DNA of 64,000 nucleotides from UKL13-2 sp031414695 (GCA_031414695.1 JANNWG010000035.1:129470-193469); one strand, 5' to 3'; positions 16,480 to 25,122 are shown, counted from the stretch's first letter. Translations and numbers: made by a program. The notes: a model not told the origin generated them from the letters alone.

Positions 16480-17304
16480 TTATTTTGTCACCACTGGTCT
16501 TGTCGCATCACTTATCCATTCAGACCATGAGCCGGAGTACAGTTTAGTGTTGTTGATACCGGCTAGCGTCATCGCGTACACATTGGCACAGGCGGTTACA
16601 CCAGAGCCACAGTAGTGAACGGCGTCAGCATGATTGGTGAGCGTATCAAAAGCGGCGCGTAATTGTTCATGTGGTTTGAAGGTCATATCAGGCTGTAAAT
16701 TATTTTTATAAAAATGATTTTTAGCGCCCGGGATATGCCCCGCGACAGGATCCATCGGTTCCACATCACCAATAAATCGCTCTGGTGCGCGCGCGTCAAT
16801 GAGTGCGAGTGTTGTGGTGTTGAGTCGCGATAATAATTCATCAGCAGTGATTAACATCAGCGGGTTAGCGTGTCCCGTCAGCGCGACTGTTTTTGGTGCG
16901 GGTACTTCAGTGGAGAGCGCATAGCCATCTGCTAACCATTTTGTAATGCCGCCATCGAGCAGCGATACATTATCGAAGCCCACCCAACGGCACATCCACC
17001 AAAGTCGAGCCGCAAATTGCCCGCCCACATCGTCGTAAGCCACGATATGCGATTGTGCGCTGACACCATGCCGTGCCAGAAAGGCTATAAACGCCGCCGG
17101 TGAAGGTAGCGGATGCCGACCGTTGCGGCCATTTTTTTCACCCGATAAGTCAATATCAAGATGTGCGAAATGTGCGCCTGTAATGTGTCCCTCTCGATAC
17201 AGCCGCTCACCCTTGCTGAGATCAATCAAATCATGGCGGCAATCGAAGATAACCCAGTGCGGGTTGTTACTGTTTTGTTTGAGTGTTTGGGCGGAGGTGA
17301 GCAT
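16480..17304 (-). CDS. sseA: 3-Mercaptopyruvate/thiosulfate sulfurtransferase
   Basis: This enzyme has two rhodanese domains and moves sulfur from 3-mercaptopyruvate or thiosulfate to a thiophilic acceptor. The N-terminal, non-catalytic domain begins FDCRHDLIDLSKGERLYREGHITGAHFAHLD. The C-terminal domain holds IDARAPERFIGDVEPMDPVAGHIPGAKN. The active loop is CGSGVTAC with the nucleophile at C232. The CGSGVTA loop is typical of the SseA type rather than classical rhodanese. Length 274 aa. It is followed within 18 bases by the S9 peptidase gene. Confidence 0.93.
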   Translation of the reverse strand: MLTSAQTLKQNSNNPHWVIFDCRHDLIDLSKGERLYREGHITGAHFAHLDIDLSGEKNGRNGRHPLPSPAAFIAFLARHGVSAQSHIVAYDDVGGQFAARLWWMCRWVGFDNVSLLDGGITKWLADGYALSTEVPAPKTVALTGHANPLMLITADELLSRLNTTTLALIDARAPERFIGDVEPMDPVAGHIPGAKNHFYKNNLQPDMTFKPHEQLRAAFDTLTNHADAVHYCGSGVTACANVYAMTLAGINNTKLYSGSWSEWISDATRPVVTK

Positions 17305-17339
17305 GGTGTCGATTGGTTAACTATTTAATAGCGGTAGTT

Positions 17340-17359
17340 TATAAACAAATTTGTTTATA
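17340..17359. promoter_or_regulatory. 20-bp perfect palindrome upstream of hicA, likely HicB operator
   Basis: TATAAACAAATTTGTTTATA is a perfect palindrome ending 8 bases before the hicA start codon. HicB antitoxins repress their operon by binding such palindromes. It also overlaps where a -10 box (TATAAT follows at about 17356-17361) could lie. Confidence 0.65.
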
Positions 17360-17367
17360 ATGAATTG

Positions 17368-17544
17368 ATGAAATATTCTGAATTCAGAAAATGGCTAACA
17401 AAGCAGGGCGCAATATTCAAGCCCGCAAAAGGCAGTCATTACAAAGTGTATCTGAATGGCAGACAAACTATTTTTCCCGATCATGGTGCCAAAGAGATTG
17501 GCGTTGGTTTAGTACAAAAAATCAAAAAAGACCTTGGTTTATAA
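17368..17544 (+). CDS. hicA: HicA-type mRNA interferase toxin
   Basis: HicA is a small double-stranded-RNA-binding-fold ribonuclease that cleaves mRNA until bound by HicB. The translation from ATG 17368 is MKYSEFRKWLTKQGAIFKPAKGSHYKVYLNG and ends GVGLVQKIKKDLGL, 58 aa, full length for the family. The catalytic histidine is H24 in KGSHYKV. The frame is intact. An operator-like palindrome lies just upstream. The partner hicB starts 243 bases downstream, much further than usual, because a palindromic repeat lies between them. Confidence 0.9.
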   Translation: MKYSEFRKWLTKQGAIFKPAKGSHYKVYLNGRQTIFPDHGAKEIGVGLVQKIKKDLGL

Positions 17545-17648
17545 GTGTTTTCTATAGAGGCGGCAATTAAACAGGGTTAAAAATTTAAGTGAAAAATACA
17601 CGTGCAAAACAGTCTTTCATCATCATAAATTGCGTCCATCTATATAAA

Positions 17649-17742
17649 TTTGTCATCCCGAGCGTAGCCGAGGGATATGCTTTCTAGCATGTACAACGAA
17701 AAAGCGAAAAGCATATCCCTCGGCTACACTCGGGATGACAAA
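17649..17742. repeat. Palindromic repeat element between hicA and hicB
   Basis: The left arm starts TTTGTCATCCCGAGCGTAGC (17649-17680). The right arm (17711-17742) is its reverse complement over 32 bases with one G-to-A difference. A 30-base spacer separates them. A related, less regular copy lies at 44021-44135, so this is a dispersed non-coding element, MITE-like or REP-like. Confidence 0.85.
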
Positions 17743-17787
17743 AATAATTTGTCATATTTAGTTACTGAATCAATTAGAGGAATCATC

Positions 17788-18207
17788 ATGCTTGCTTACC
17801 CGATCAAACTTAAAAAAGACACTAATAGCGCGATGCTGGTAACTTTTCCAGATATTCCAGAGGCAGCAACGAGTATTCATGCCGATGGCGATGTGCAATC
17901 TGAGGCATTGGCTGCGATTGAAAGTGCGTTTGAATTTTATTTCGATGACAACCGTATAGTGCCGATGCCCAGTTTGCCTAAGCGCGGACAACAATCTGTG
18001 CTGCTACCAGCAAGCATGTCAGCAAAAATTTTATTGTTAAATGAAATGCTAACGCAAAACATACGCCCCGCCGATCTTGCAAAACTACTCGGTACGACGC
18101 CACAAGCGGTGAATCGGCTAACCAATCTGCGCCATGCCACTAAGATTGATGGCTTGGTCGAAGCGTTTCATGTGCTTGGTAAACGGCTGGAGTTGCGTGT
18201 GGCGTGA
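17788..18207 (+). CDS. hicB: HicB-type antitoxin with C-terminal HTH
   Basis: HicB neutralises HicA and represses the operon. The N-terminal half has the degraded RNase H-like HicB fold (MLAYPIKLKKDTNSAMLVTFPDIPEAATSIHADGDVQSEALAAIESAFEFYF). The C-terminal half has an Xre-like helix-turn-helix (IRPADLAKLLGTTPQAVNRLTNLRHATKIDGLVEAFHVLGKRL). The ATG at 17788 follows AGAGGA (17776-17781). An in-frame upstream start at 17677 is spurious because it reads through the palindromic repeat. Length 139 aa. Confidence 0.92.
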   Translation: MLAYPIKLKKDTNSAMLVTFPDIPEAATSIHADGDVQSEALAAIESAFEFYFDDNRIVPMPSLPKRGQQSVLLPASMSAKILLLNEMLTQNIRPADLAKLLGTTPQAVNRLTNLRHATKIDGLVEAFHVLGKRLELRVA

Positions 18208-18214
18208 AACTTAT

Positions 18215-19417
18215 CTACTTCTCGCGCAGAAACATCGCCAACAAATCATTCAAAAATAATCGCCCCTGCGCTGTCGGGGCGATATGCAAATGATCGCGTT
18301 TCAACAAGCCTTTTGCCTCAGCTGCGTCGCATTCACGCGCGATGGCACTAATGGGCAGGCCAGTACGTTCCACAAATAGCGCGGTTTGAAAACCATCCGT
18401 TAGCCGCAGCGCATTCATCATGAATTCGAACGGTAATTCTTTTGTACTGACGGTGACACTGTCTTGTATCGCGCCATTTGATAAAGCGAGATCCATAAAC
18501 ATGGTGGGCTGTTTGTAGCGCATCTCACGGGTGATTTTGTCAGGATAGGAAATCTTGCCGTGTGCGCCTGCTCCAATGCCGATGTAGTCACCAAAGCGCC
18601 AATAATTAAGATTGTGTTTTGATTCGCATCCTGGTTTGGCGTAGGCAGACGTTTCATAGTTGATGTAATTTACTGATGCTAATTTTTCATGAATCATCTC
18701 TTGCATATCAGCCGCGAGATCATCATCCGGTAGTGGCGGCGGGAAGCGATGAAAGAGCGTATTTGGCTCAAGCGTCAAATGGTAAATAGAGATGTGGTTA
18801 GTACCAAATGACAATGCGGTGTCCACATCCGCCGTGGATTCTGCCAGCGTTTGTTTTGGCAGCGCAAACATGATGTCGAGATTGATGTTGTCGAAATTTT
18901 TTTGCGCAATCGCAATCGCGCGTTTGGCTTCATCATCGTTATGCACGCGGCCAAGTGCTGTTAAATGTTTAGCATTAAAGCTTTGTATGCCAATAGATAG
19001 CCTATTCACGCCAGCATCGCGGTAGCCTTTGAATTTTTCACTTTCAAACGTACCCGGGTTGGCTTCCATTGTTATCTCAGCGTCATGGTCGATGACCAAA
19101 CGCGCGCGCACGGCATTGAGTATGGCGTTGATACCCGCGCTTGAAAATAAACTCGGCGTGCCACCGCCAAAAAATATCGTGTGAATGCGGCGCCCCCACA
19201 CCTTGGGAAGCGTGGCATCAAGGTCGGCAATCAAGGCTTCAATGTAGCGCTTTTCATCAATGGCAATTTTTGATTCGTGTGAATTGAAATCACAATACGG
19301 GCATTTTTTAATGCACCACGGAATGTGTATGTAGAGCGATAGCGGTGGCAGCGCGGCCAGCATGGTCGTGCTGTCTTTGACGCCAAAGCCTATTATTGGT
19401 GTGTTATTTGATGACAT
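18215..19417 (-). CDS. hemW: Radical SAM heme chaperone HemW
   Basis: HemW binds heme and inserts it into target proteins such as respiratory enzymes. It was long annotated as oxygen-independent coproporphyrinogen oxidase. The radical SAM cluster motif is C35-IKK-C39-PY-C42, and FFGGGTPSLF follows. The CNF extension seen in true HemN is absent (the motif ends CDF), and the length is 400 aa, which supports HemW. The start codon abuts the rdgB stop (TAA then ATG), so the two are translationally coupled, a pairing common in proteobacteria. Confidence 0.93.
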   Translation of the reverse strand: MSSNNTPIIGFGVKDSTTMLAALPPLSLYIHIPWCIKKCPYCDFNSHESKIAIDEKRYIEALIADLDATLPKVWGRRIHTIFFGGGTPSLFSSAGINAILNAVRARLVIDHDAEITMEANPGTFESEKFKGYRDAGVNRLSIGIQSFNAKHLTALGRVHNDDEAKRAIAIAQKNFDNINLDIMFALPKQTLAESTADVDTALSFGTNHISIYHLTLEPNTLFHRFPPPLPDDDLAADMQEMIHEKLASVNYINYETSAYAKPGCESKHNLNYWRFGDYIGIGAGAHGKISYPDKITREMRYKQPTMFMDLALSNGAIQDSVTVSTKELPFEFMMNALRLTDGFQTALFVERTGLPISAIARECDAAEAKGLLKRDHLHIAPTAQGRLFLNDLLAMFLREK

Positions 19418-20029
19418 TTAAGCTGGAGACGCCCTCTGTTGGCTGAGTTTGTCAAATAAAGACTGAAGCGCTAAGCCGCGATGACTCACATGATTTTTAA
19501 CCTCAGATGTCAGCTCGGCCGCTGTGCAGCCAAGGCTCGGCATATAAAAATACGGGTCATAACCGAAACCGCCTGAGCCGCGTGGTGCAGCAATAATTTC
19601 GCCCCAACATTCGCCCTCTGCAATGATTGGTCGCGGGTCATCGACGTGCGAGACAAAGACGAGTGCACAGAAATAGTAGGCGCGCTTGTCGGCATAAGGT
19701 GCAAGCTCACGCACTAGCTTTTCGTTATTGCGCTGATCGTTTTTTGGTTCGCCTTCGGCATTAGCGTAGTGTGCTGAATACACGCCAGGTGCGCCGTTGA
19801 GCGCTACCGCGCAAATGCCAGAATCATCGGCGAACGCCGGTAAGCCCGTTAAACGCGACGCATGGCGGGCTTTTGCCAGCGCGTTCTCGATAAATGTCTG
19901 ATGCGGCTCGGCAGCCTCTGGAATATTAAATTCGCTCTGCGCGATGACATCCAGACCGAGAGGAGCCAGCATGGCAGCAAACTCTCGCAGCTTGCCAGCA
20001 TTGTTGGTAGCGATGACAATTTTTTTCAT
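19418..20029 (-). CDS. rdgB: XTP/dITP diphosphatase (RdgB/HAM1 family)
   Basis: RdgB hydrolyses dITP, XTP and ITP to monophosphates and keeps non-canonical purines out of nucleic acids. Diagnostic motifs are the N-terminal IATNNAGKLREF (about 5-16), LPAFADDSGICAVALNGAPGVYSAHYA (about 63-89) and RGSGGFGYDPYFYMP (about 149-163). Length 203 aa. The stop is directly followed by hemW. The start is ATG 20029 (MKKIVIATNN). Confidence 0.95.
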   Translation of the reverse strand: MKKIVIATNNAGKLREFAAMLAPLGLDVIAQSEFNIPEAAEPHQTFIENALAKARHASRLTGLPAFADDSGICAVALNGAPGVYSAHYANAEGEPKNDQRNNEKLVRELAPYADKRAYYFCALVFVSHVDDPRPIIAEGECWGEIIAAPRGSGGFGYDPYFYMPSLGCTAAELTSEVKNHVSHRGLALQSLFDKLSQQRASPA

Positions 20030-20140
20030 CTTAATATTTTACTAGCTGTGAGCACAGTACACTCAATATGTAAGATTACGCCTACATCTCTGGGTTCTTT
20101 GGGCTGACATACTGTAGCTGGAGCAAATTTAGAATCAATA

Positions 20141-20146
20141 TGTAGG
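20141..20146. promoter_or_regulatory. TGTAGG motif upstream of csbD
   Basis: TGTAGG appears in front of several stress genes here: at 20141 (csbD), 25410 and 25419 (Crp-like gene), 30517 (BON lipoprotein) and 32521 (second BON lipoprotein). At 25419 it forms an imperfect inverted repeat with CCCACG after 6 bases. At 20068-20085 a TGTAAG-N6-CCTACA inverted repeat is seen. A shared regulator is only a guess. Confidence 0.3.
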
Positions 20147-20269
20147 CCGCCACTGACAGTCCTTTAGGCTTGGCCTGACATTTTTAATTGCGGGTGAAAT
20201 TTAATATTCGGTTGTGTTCGCAAATTGTTACGCGCTTCACACCAATCATTTAATTTTAGGAGATTAAGA

Positions 20270-20476
20270 ATGAATAAAGACATTATTGAAGGTAACTGGA
20301 AACAGCTAAAAGGCAGCATTAAAGAGCAATGGGGTAATTTAACCGATGATCATTTGGACGTAATTGCTGGTCAACGTGACAAGCTCGCAGGTAAGTTGCA
20401 AGAGTCATATGGCATCACCAAAGATGAAGCCGAAAAGCAAATTGCGGAATTCGAAAAGCGCCAGCACAAATTGTAA
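20270..20476 (+). CDS. CsbD-like general stress protein
   Basis: This is a small, hydrophilic, highly charged protein of the CsbD family, which is induced by general stress in many bacteria; its molecular role is not known. The sequence MNKDIIEGNWKQLKGSIKEQWGNLTDDHLDVIAGQRDKLAGKLQESYGITKDEAEKQI is a textbook match. Length 68 aa. TTAGGAG stands just upstream of the ATG. It opens a stretch of stress and envelope genes that runs to about 35 kb. Confidence 0.93.
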   Translation: MNKDIIEGNWKQLKGSIKEQWGNLTDDHLDVIAGQRDKLAGKLQESYGITKDEAEKQIAEFEKRQHKL

Positions 20477-20579
20477 TTCTTTAATCTGCTGGGCATATGT
20501 GGCTGGAGTGAATTAACCCATTTCATCCACTTATGGGCATGTCAAGCATTGCATCACCAATCATTTTAAGGATTTGAAC

Positions 20580-21122
20580 ATGAGCAAAAAAATTATCTCC
20601 ACTATTGTTGCTTCACTTTTTGCATTAACAAGCATCGCCTCATTTGCGATGACCAAGCCTGAATATAAGGCAGCTAACGATACGATTAGCAACAACTACA
20701 AGTCAGCCAAAACCGCCTGCAATATTTTGAGCGCGAACCCTAAAGACATTTGTCTTGCTGAAGCAAAAGGTGTTGAAAAAGTCGCCAAGGCTGAACTTGA
20801 AGTAAGCCACAACCCGAAAGAAAAAAATCAACATGCGTTGCGCATGGCAAAAGCTGATGCAGCTTATGATGTGTCAAAAGAAAAGTGTGACGATAAAGCC
20901 GGTAACGACAAAGATGTTTGTGTCAAAGAGGCCAAGTCGGCACACACTACAGCTAAAACAAGTGCAACTGTGACTAAAAAGGTAATAAATGCGGTCACGG
21001 ATGCAAAGGATGATCGCGTCAATGCTGAATATAAAGTCGCGGTTGAAAAATGCGATGTGCTTGCGGGTGATACCAAATCAACGTGTATAAATAACGCTAA
21101 AGCCAAGTACAACAAAAGCTAG
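20580..21122 (+). CDS. Exported Cys-containing repeat protein, unknown function
   Basis: The 180-aa protein has a signal peptide (MSKKIISTIVASLFALTSIASFA). The mature part is very rich in Lys, Ala and Asp and contains three repeats of about 35-45 residues with one cysteine pair each: C-x8/9-NPKDIC, C-x4-GNDKDVC and C-x4-GDTKSTC. Each is preceded by a YK-A or Y-V-K helix and followed by a charged, Ala-rich helix. Such spacing suggests one disulfide hairpin per repeat in the periplasm. The ATG at 20580 has TTAAGGA upstream. I know no defined function; location after csbD suggests a stress role. Confidence 0.75.
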   Translation: MSKKIISTIVASLFALTSIASFAMTKPEYKAANDTISNNYKSAKTACNILSANPKDICLAEAKGVEKVAKAELEVSHNPKEKNQHALRMAKADAAYDVSKEKCDDKAGNDKDVCVKEAKSAHTTAKTSATVTKKVINAVTDAKDDRVNAEYKVAVEKCDVLAGDTKSTCINNAKAKYNKS

Positions 21123-21249
21123 CTCTTTGCGTATTGAAGATTTAAGTGTGAGTGACTTAACGCGCAATCGGTGATGCGCTCTAAAAAGAGCATCATAGGT
21201 TGCGCACTTTTTGTATTTATTACTATATTTATTGAAAGCTTTATTTTCC

Positions 21250-21918
21250 ATGTCAGTGGTATCTCATCTCGTTACAAACGCCAATGAGCTTCGCATCATG
21301 ATTGTGGACGATCATGATGTGGTGCGGGTGGGATTCAAACAAATTTTGGTTGCGCATTCACGGTTTAATGTCACTGCTGAAGCAAATTCGGCTAAGCAGG
21401 CATTTGAAGTGCTACGGCAGCAACAGTTTGATATTGTGCTGCTCGATTTATCACTTCCAGATGGTTCGGGGGTGGACATACTTCGCAAAATTAAAGAGCG
21501 TTATCCTGATACCAAAGTATTGGTGCTGAGCGGCTTTGCCGAGGAGCAATACGGCGTCAATATGCTTCGCGCGGGCGCGGCAGGCTTTTTAAGTAAAACT
21601 TGTACATCGGAGCAGCTTATTAAGGCGATTGAGACCATTGCTATTGGCCGGCGCTACATTAGTCCGAAGCTCGCTGAGATATTGGCGGAAGGCTTAAATT
21701 CGCCCACTGACAAACCCTTGCACGAACAATTATCCGAGCGTGAGTTTCAAATATTTTGTCGGCTATCTGAAGGTAAGACGGTTTCAGATATCGCGGAGAG
21801 TTTATTTATTAGTGTTAAGACAGTCAGCACCTATCGGTCGCGATTGCTTGAGAAGATGGGGCTGCAATCGAACTCCGAGCTAACTTATTACGCGCTAAAA
21901 AACGGCTTAATTCAATAG
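21250..21918 (+). CDS. NarL/FixJ-type two-component response regulator
   Basis: This is a DNA-binding response regulator. The receiver domain has acidic residues D20 and D21, the phospho-acceptor D66 (VLLDLSLPDG) and K116 (FLSKTC). The C-terminal LuxR-type HTH is LSEREFQIFCRLSEGKTVSDIAESLFISVKTVSTYRSRLLEKMG. I use the ATG at 21250; an in-frame start at 21211 adds a hydrophobic leader unlike the family. Length 222 aa. No kinase is adjacent, but a NarX-like kinase lies at 27715-29142 and could be its partner. Confidence 0.92.
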   Translation: MSVVSHLVTNANELRIMIVDDHDVVRVGFKQILVAHSRFNVTAEANSAKQAFEVLRQQQFDIVLLDLSLPDGSGVDILRKIKERYPDTKVLVLSGFAEEQYGVNMLRAGAAGFLSKTCTSEQLIKAIETIAIGRRYISPKLAEILAEGLNSPTDKPLHEQLSEREFQIFCRLSEGKTVSDIAESLFISVKTVSTYRSRLLEKMGLQSNSELTYYALKNGLIQ

Positions 21919-21958
21919 CTGTCTGTTCTGTTTCAGAAAACATATTAAGGAATGAAAA

Positions 21959-22366
21959 GTGGGGGTTTTAAAAGTCGCGATTATCGAAGATTCCAAAACA
22001 ATTAGCCAGCGTTTGGTAGCGCTAGTGAGCGAGATTGGTAATGCCGAGATGGTTGGCGAAGCGGCAACTGAGGCTGATGCGATTTTGCTCTGCACAGAAA
22101 AAAAGCCTGACGTGATTCTCCTAGATATGCAGCTCGCTAAAGGTAATGGATTAGGCGTCATGAAGGCGTTGCAACTTAACCCCCATCTCGCCAAACCCAT
22201 CATTATTGTGCTGACAAACTTTCCATCACCTTTCGTCAAGAGTAGCGCTAGCGCGTTGGGTGCTGATTATTTTCTCGATAAGTCGCTCGAGTTTAATAAA
22301 CTGCTTGGTTTGCTTTATTCAATTGCAGAAGTCAATAAAGCTGTCACGACACCAAAAGTGTTGTGA
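21959..22366 (+). CDS. Stand-alone response regulator receiver domain
   Basis: This is a 135-aa CheY-like protein made only of a receiver domain: E10 and D11, phospho-acceptor D56 (ILLDMQLAKGNG), the Thr of IVLTNFPS and the Lys of YFLDKSLE. It has no output domain, so it should act by protein contact or in a phosphorelay. Translation likely starts at GTG 21959, with AAGGA 7 bases before; the ATG at 21952 is in another frame and stops after 16 codons. It lies 40 bases after the NarL-type regulator and probably shares its transcript. Confidence 0.88.
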   Translation: MGVLKVAIIEDSKTISQRLVALVSEIGNAEMVGEAATEADAILLCTEKKPDVILLDMQLAKGNGLGVMKALQLNPHLAKPIIIVLTNFPSPFVKSSASALGADYFLDKSLEFNKLLGLLYSIAEVNKAVTTPKVL

Positions 22367-22418
22367 TTACAAAAAAGCGCCAACATAAATAGAACCAACT
22401 AAAGGTCAAACAAATCGG

Positions 22419-23630
22419 ATGGATAACGCCGCTAACGAAAGCACAGACGCACCTCCAATCGCACCACCATCCGCACCGATTGGCGTTCTTAGCGTTGAAG
22501 CGCCAGGCTTCATTGCGCCTCGGCATCTGCGTAATATCGCGACCGGCATTATTGCTGTTGCCGCATTAATTTGGCTGCTCGATTTTGCTGAAACAGTGAT
22601 TATTCCGGTTCTGCTTGGCATCATCATGAGCTATAGCCTGCGGCCGTTTGTGGAAGCGTTAAAACAGTATGTGTCGTTGCCACGGCCGTTGTCGGCGGCA
22701 TTTCTGCTGATTACTATTTTTGGTGGCATCGCGCTAGGTTTGTTTCATCTTCGCGACGACGCGACGGCGGTAATTAGCGAATTACCTAAAGCGGCGCGCA
22801 TGATTCGCGAATTTATAGGCGTCACGCGCGAGGGTGCGCCCAGCGTATTGGGTGATATCCGTGCAGCTGCACGCGAGCTAGAGCGTGCTAGTGCCACTCT
22901 CACCATTGATGTGCCGCTTGAGCGCAAAGCCAGCGTGAATGCGACACCACCGTTGCAAAAGACAGGTCAAGCCGCCAGCGTACTCACGAATTTGCAAAAC
23001 GCACTAATGGAGCAACTAAGCTCGGTGGTTAATGTAATCAGCACGGTGAGTGTTGCTGCATTACTGGCTTTTTTCCTCTTATGTGCGGGCACTGACTATC
23101 GAAGAAAACTCTTGCAAATTGTTGGTCAATCACTGGCGCGCAAGAAAATTACGCTCACCATCCTAAATAACATCAACACACAGATTCAATACTATCTAGC
23201 TGCCACGGCGGTGACGAATATCGGGCTAGGTCTTGCCACTTGGGCATTACTTGCGAGCTTCGGGATTGAGCGGGCATTTTTATGGGGCATTGTTGCTGCA
23301 CTGTTGCATTTAATTCCCTATCTCGGTACAGCTTTATTTATAGGCTTATGCTTTGTAGTCGGATTAGTTGGCTTAAATAGTTTTTGGCCAGCCATATATT
23401 TAACGATGGCATGGCTAGCGATTCAATTTATCATCGGCTTTGCGTTAAACAGCTATATACAAGGCCGCTCCGCGCGCATCAACAGTGCGGCATTATTTGT
23501 GGGGTTTTTGGTGTTTGGATGGCTTTGGGGTGGCTGGGGCTTAATCGTTGCTGCCCCCGTGTTGGCGGCCTTAAAAGCGGTGTCTTCGCGGGTGGATGCG
23601 CTCGAGGATATTAGTACGTTGATGTCATAA
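22419..23630 (+). CDS. AI-2E family transporter (PerM/YdiK-like permease)
   Basis: This is an integral membrane protein of the AI-2 exporter/PerM superfamily. Hydrophobic segments start after an N-terminal Pro-rich cytosolic stretch (residues 1-36). A long soluble region (about 110-190) lies between membrane segments 3 and 4, as is usual. The C-terminal half includes GIVAALLHLIPYLGTALFIG and WGGWGLIVAAPVLAALKAV. Length 403 aa. Export of AI-2 is shown for only a few members, so the substrate is unknown here. Confidence 0.85.
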   Translation: MDNAANESTDAPPIAPPSAPIGVLSVEAPGFIAPRHLRNIATGIIAVAALIWLLDFAETVIIPVLLGIIMSYSLRPFVEALKQYVSLPRPLSAAFLLITIFGGIALGLFHLRDDATAVISELPKAARMIREFIGVTREGAPSVLGDIRAAARELERASATLTIDVPLERKASVNATPPLQKTGQAASVLTNLQNALMEQLSSVVNVISTVSVAALLAFFLLCAGTDYRRKLLQIVGQSLARKKITLTILNNINTQIQYYLAATAVTNIGLGLATWALLASFGIERAFLWGIVAALLHLIPYLGTALFIGLCFVVGLVGLNSFWPAIYLTMAWLAIQFIIGFALNSYIQGRSARINSAALFVGFLVFGWLWGGWGLIVAAPVLAALKAVSSRVDALEDISTLMS

Positions 23631-23749
23631 AGTGCGTCATAAAACGCGTCATAAAAATGAGTAACGCTATACATGCGAATGCTGCGTACAGTTTGGTTTG
23701 TATTGCGCTATGTGCAAAGCGTTGTTCTGCCATGCACATAGCCTTAGTG

Positions 23750-24739
23750 TTAACGCGGCAAAATGTTGCCCTTGTCGTCGGAAACGACAATCTCAACACG
23801 CCGATTTAGCTGCCGACCTGCTGCATTATCATTAGAAGCAACTGGATAGGCTTCGCCGTAGCCGCGTGATGCAACACGTTCGGCGCTTACACCCAAGTTC
23901 ATTAGCGAAGTGCTGACTGTGGTGGCACGTTGCTCAGATAATGTTTGGTTAGTCGCTTGGCTGCCCGTGCTATCGGTGAAACCTTCAATCATTACTTTGC
24001 GCGTTGGGTACTCTACAAAGAATGCAGCTAACTTTTGCAGGTTACGCATACCGCCAGATTTTAAGTTGGCCTGGTTGGTATCAAACAACACATCACCCAA
24101 TGTAATCACCATACCGCGTGGTGTTTTTTTAGCTTCCATGTCTTGCAACATGGCTTCAAGCTGACGTGAACGATTTTCTGCATCAAGTGTTTGCTGACGC
24201 GCAGTGTCTGCAATTTGCAGCGCGTTAGCGGCTGCCTGCTTTTCGAGCATTGCTTGTTGTAATGCTGCCTCGGCGCCACGCTGCGAGACTTCCGCATTAC
24301 GTTGTGATGCTTCCGCGCTACGCTGTGATGTTAGCGCGCGCTGAGTTGCGTTATCAGCCTCTTTGGTGCGCGCATCCAGGCGAACCTTATCGCGTTCAGC
24401 AGCAGCGTTCGTTACCGCAAGTTCAGCGGCTTTACGTTTTGCGGTCGCTACGGCAATGGCTACTTCTTGCTTTGCTAGGTACGCTAGATTGTCAACCGTA
24501 GCAGCGCTGTCGCCACGTGTAGAAGCATTGTTAGCACGCTCTAAGGATTCACCAGCTTGCTTTAATTCGCTCGCTGCCAATGTTGTGACTTGGGCATTTG
24601 CTTGAGCGATTTGGTAGTCGCTACGCGCGGTTTCAAGCGTAGGATTAAGCGGCACAGTGCTACACGCTCCAAGAAAAATAGCGGCCACAACAGCGGTGGC
24701 AAGATAGTTGCGTTGGTTCGGTTGGTAATTATTTTTCAT
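23750..24739 (-). CDS. OmpA-family lipoprotein with DUF4398 and coiled-coil region
   Basis: This is a peptidoglycan-binding outer-membrane lipoprotein. The lipobox LGAC places the lipidated cysteine at C26. A DUF4398-like helical domain covers about 30-120. A coiled-coil region (about 115-210) includes near-repeats RSAEASQ, RNAEVSQ and RGAEAALQ. The OmpA C-like domain (about 212-325) has VLFDTNQANLKSGG, IEGFTDSTGS and NRRVEIVVS. Length 329 aa. It lies 8 bases after a second DUF4398 lipoprotein on the same strand. The two form an operon and probably a complex (inference). Confidence 0.9.
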   Translation of the reverse strand: MKNNYQPNQRNYLATAVVAAIFLGACSTVPLNPTLETARSDYQIAQANAQVTTLAASELKQAGESLERANNASTRGDSAATVDNLAYLAKQEVAIAVATAKRKAAELAVTNAAAERDKVRLDARTKEADNATQRALTSQRSAEASQRNAEVSQRGAEAALQQAMLEKQAAANALQIADTARQQTLDAENRSRQLEAMLQDMEAKKTPRGMVITLGDVLFDTNQANLKSGGMRNLQKLAAFFVEYPTRKVMIEGFTDSTGSQATNQTLSEQRATTVSTSLMNLGVSAERVASRGYGEAYPVASNDNAAGRQLNRRVEIVVSDDKGNILPR

Positions 24740-24747
24740 CTGATTTC

Positions 24748-25122
24748 CTATTTAGTCGTATTACGGTTGATCTCTTCGCGCAGCACACGAATGTTTTCTT
24801 TGGTGGCGTCAGCGGCTTTTTGCGCTTTGGCTGCCTCAGCTTTGGTTTCAGCGAGTCTTGCATCCGTTTGGGCTTGTTCGGCAAACGCCTTAGCTTCACG
24901 GTAATCTTTAGTCAGCATGGCGCTATTAGCGAGCGCCATTTTGTCTTGTGCGCTTTTCATTTCGGCTGCAGCAAATTCATTTCCACCAGCACTGGTTGCA
25001 TTGCTAATTGCCGACTTTGCGAGCGCAATCTGGTCGGTTGGCGGCGGCATCGAGGCACATGCCGAGATGAGTAGCGTGATGATGCTGGCCGCAATAATTG
25101 CGGTGTGTTTTAACATTTTCAT
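24748..25122 (-). CDS. DUF4398-containing lipoprotein
   Basis: This small lipoprotein of 124 aa starts MKMLKHTAIIAASIITLLISAC, with lipobox ISAC. The mature part is helical and Ala/Lys/Glu rich (IALAKSAISNATSAGGNEFAAAEMKSAQDKMALANSAM) and matches the DUF4398 pattern also present in the downstream OmpA protein. The ATG at 25122 has GGAG at a good distance; the longer in-frame start at 25230 would read non-family sequence. Function unknown; it is probably a periplasmic partner of the OmpA-like protein. Confidence 0.85.
   Translation of the reverse strand: MKMLKHTAIIAASIITLLISACASMPPPTDQIALAKSAISNATSAGGNEFAAAEMKSAQDKMALANSAMLTKDYREAKAFAEQAQTDARLAETKAEAAKAQKAADATKENIRVLREEINRNTTK

Noticed and set aside
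17677..17787. Longer HicB with an N-terminal extension
   Set aside because: The extension is translated from the palindromic repeat, and a good ribosome site stands before ATG 17788.
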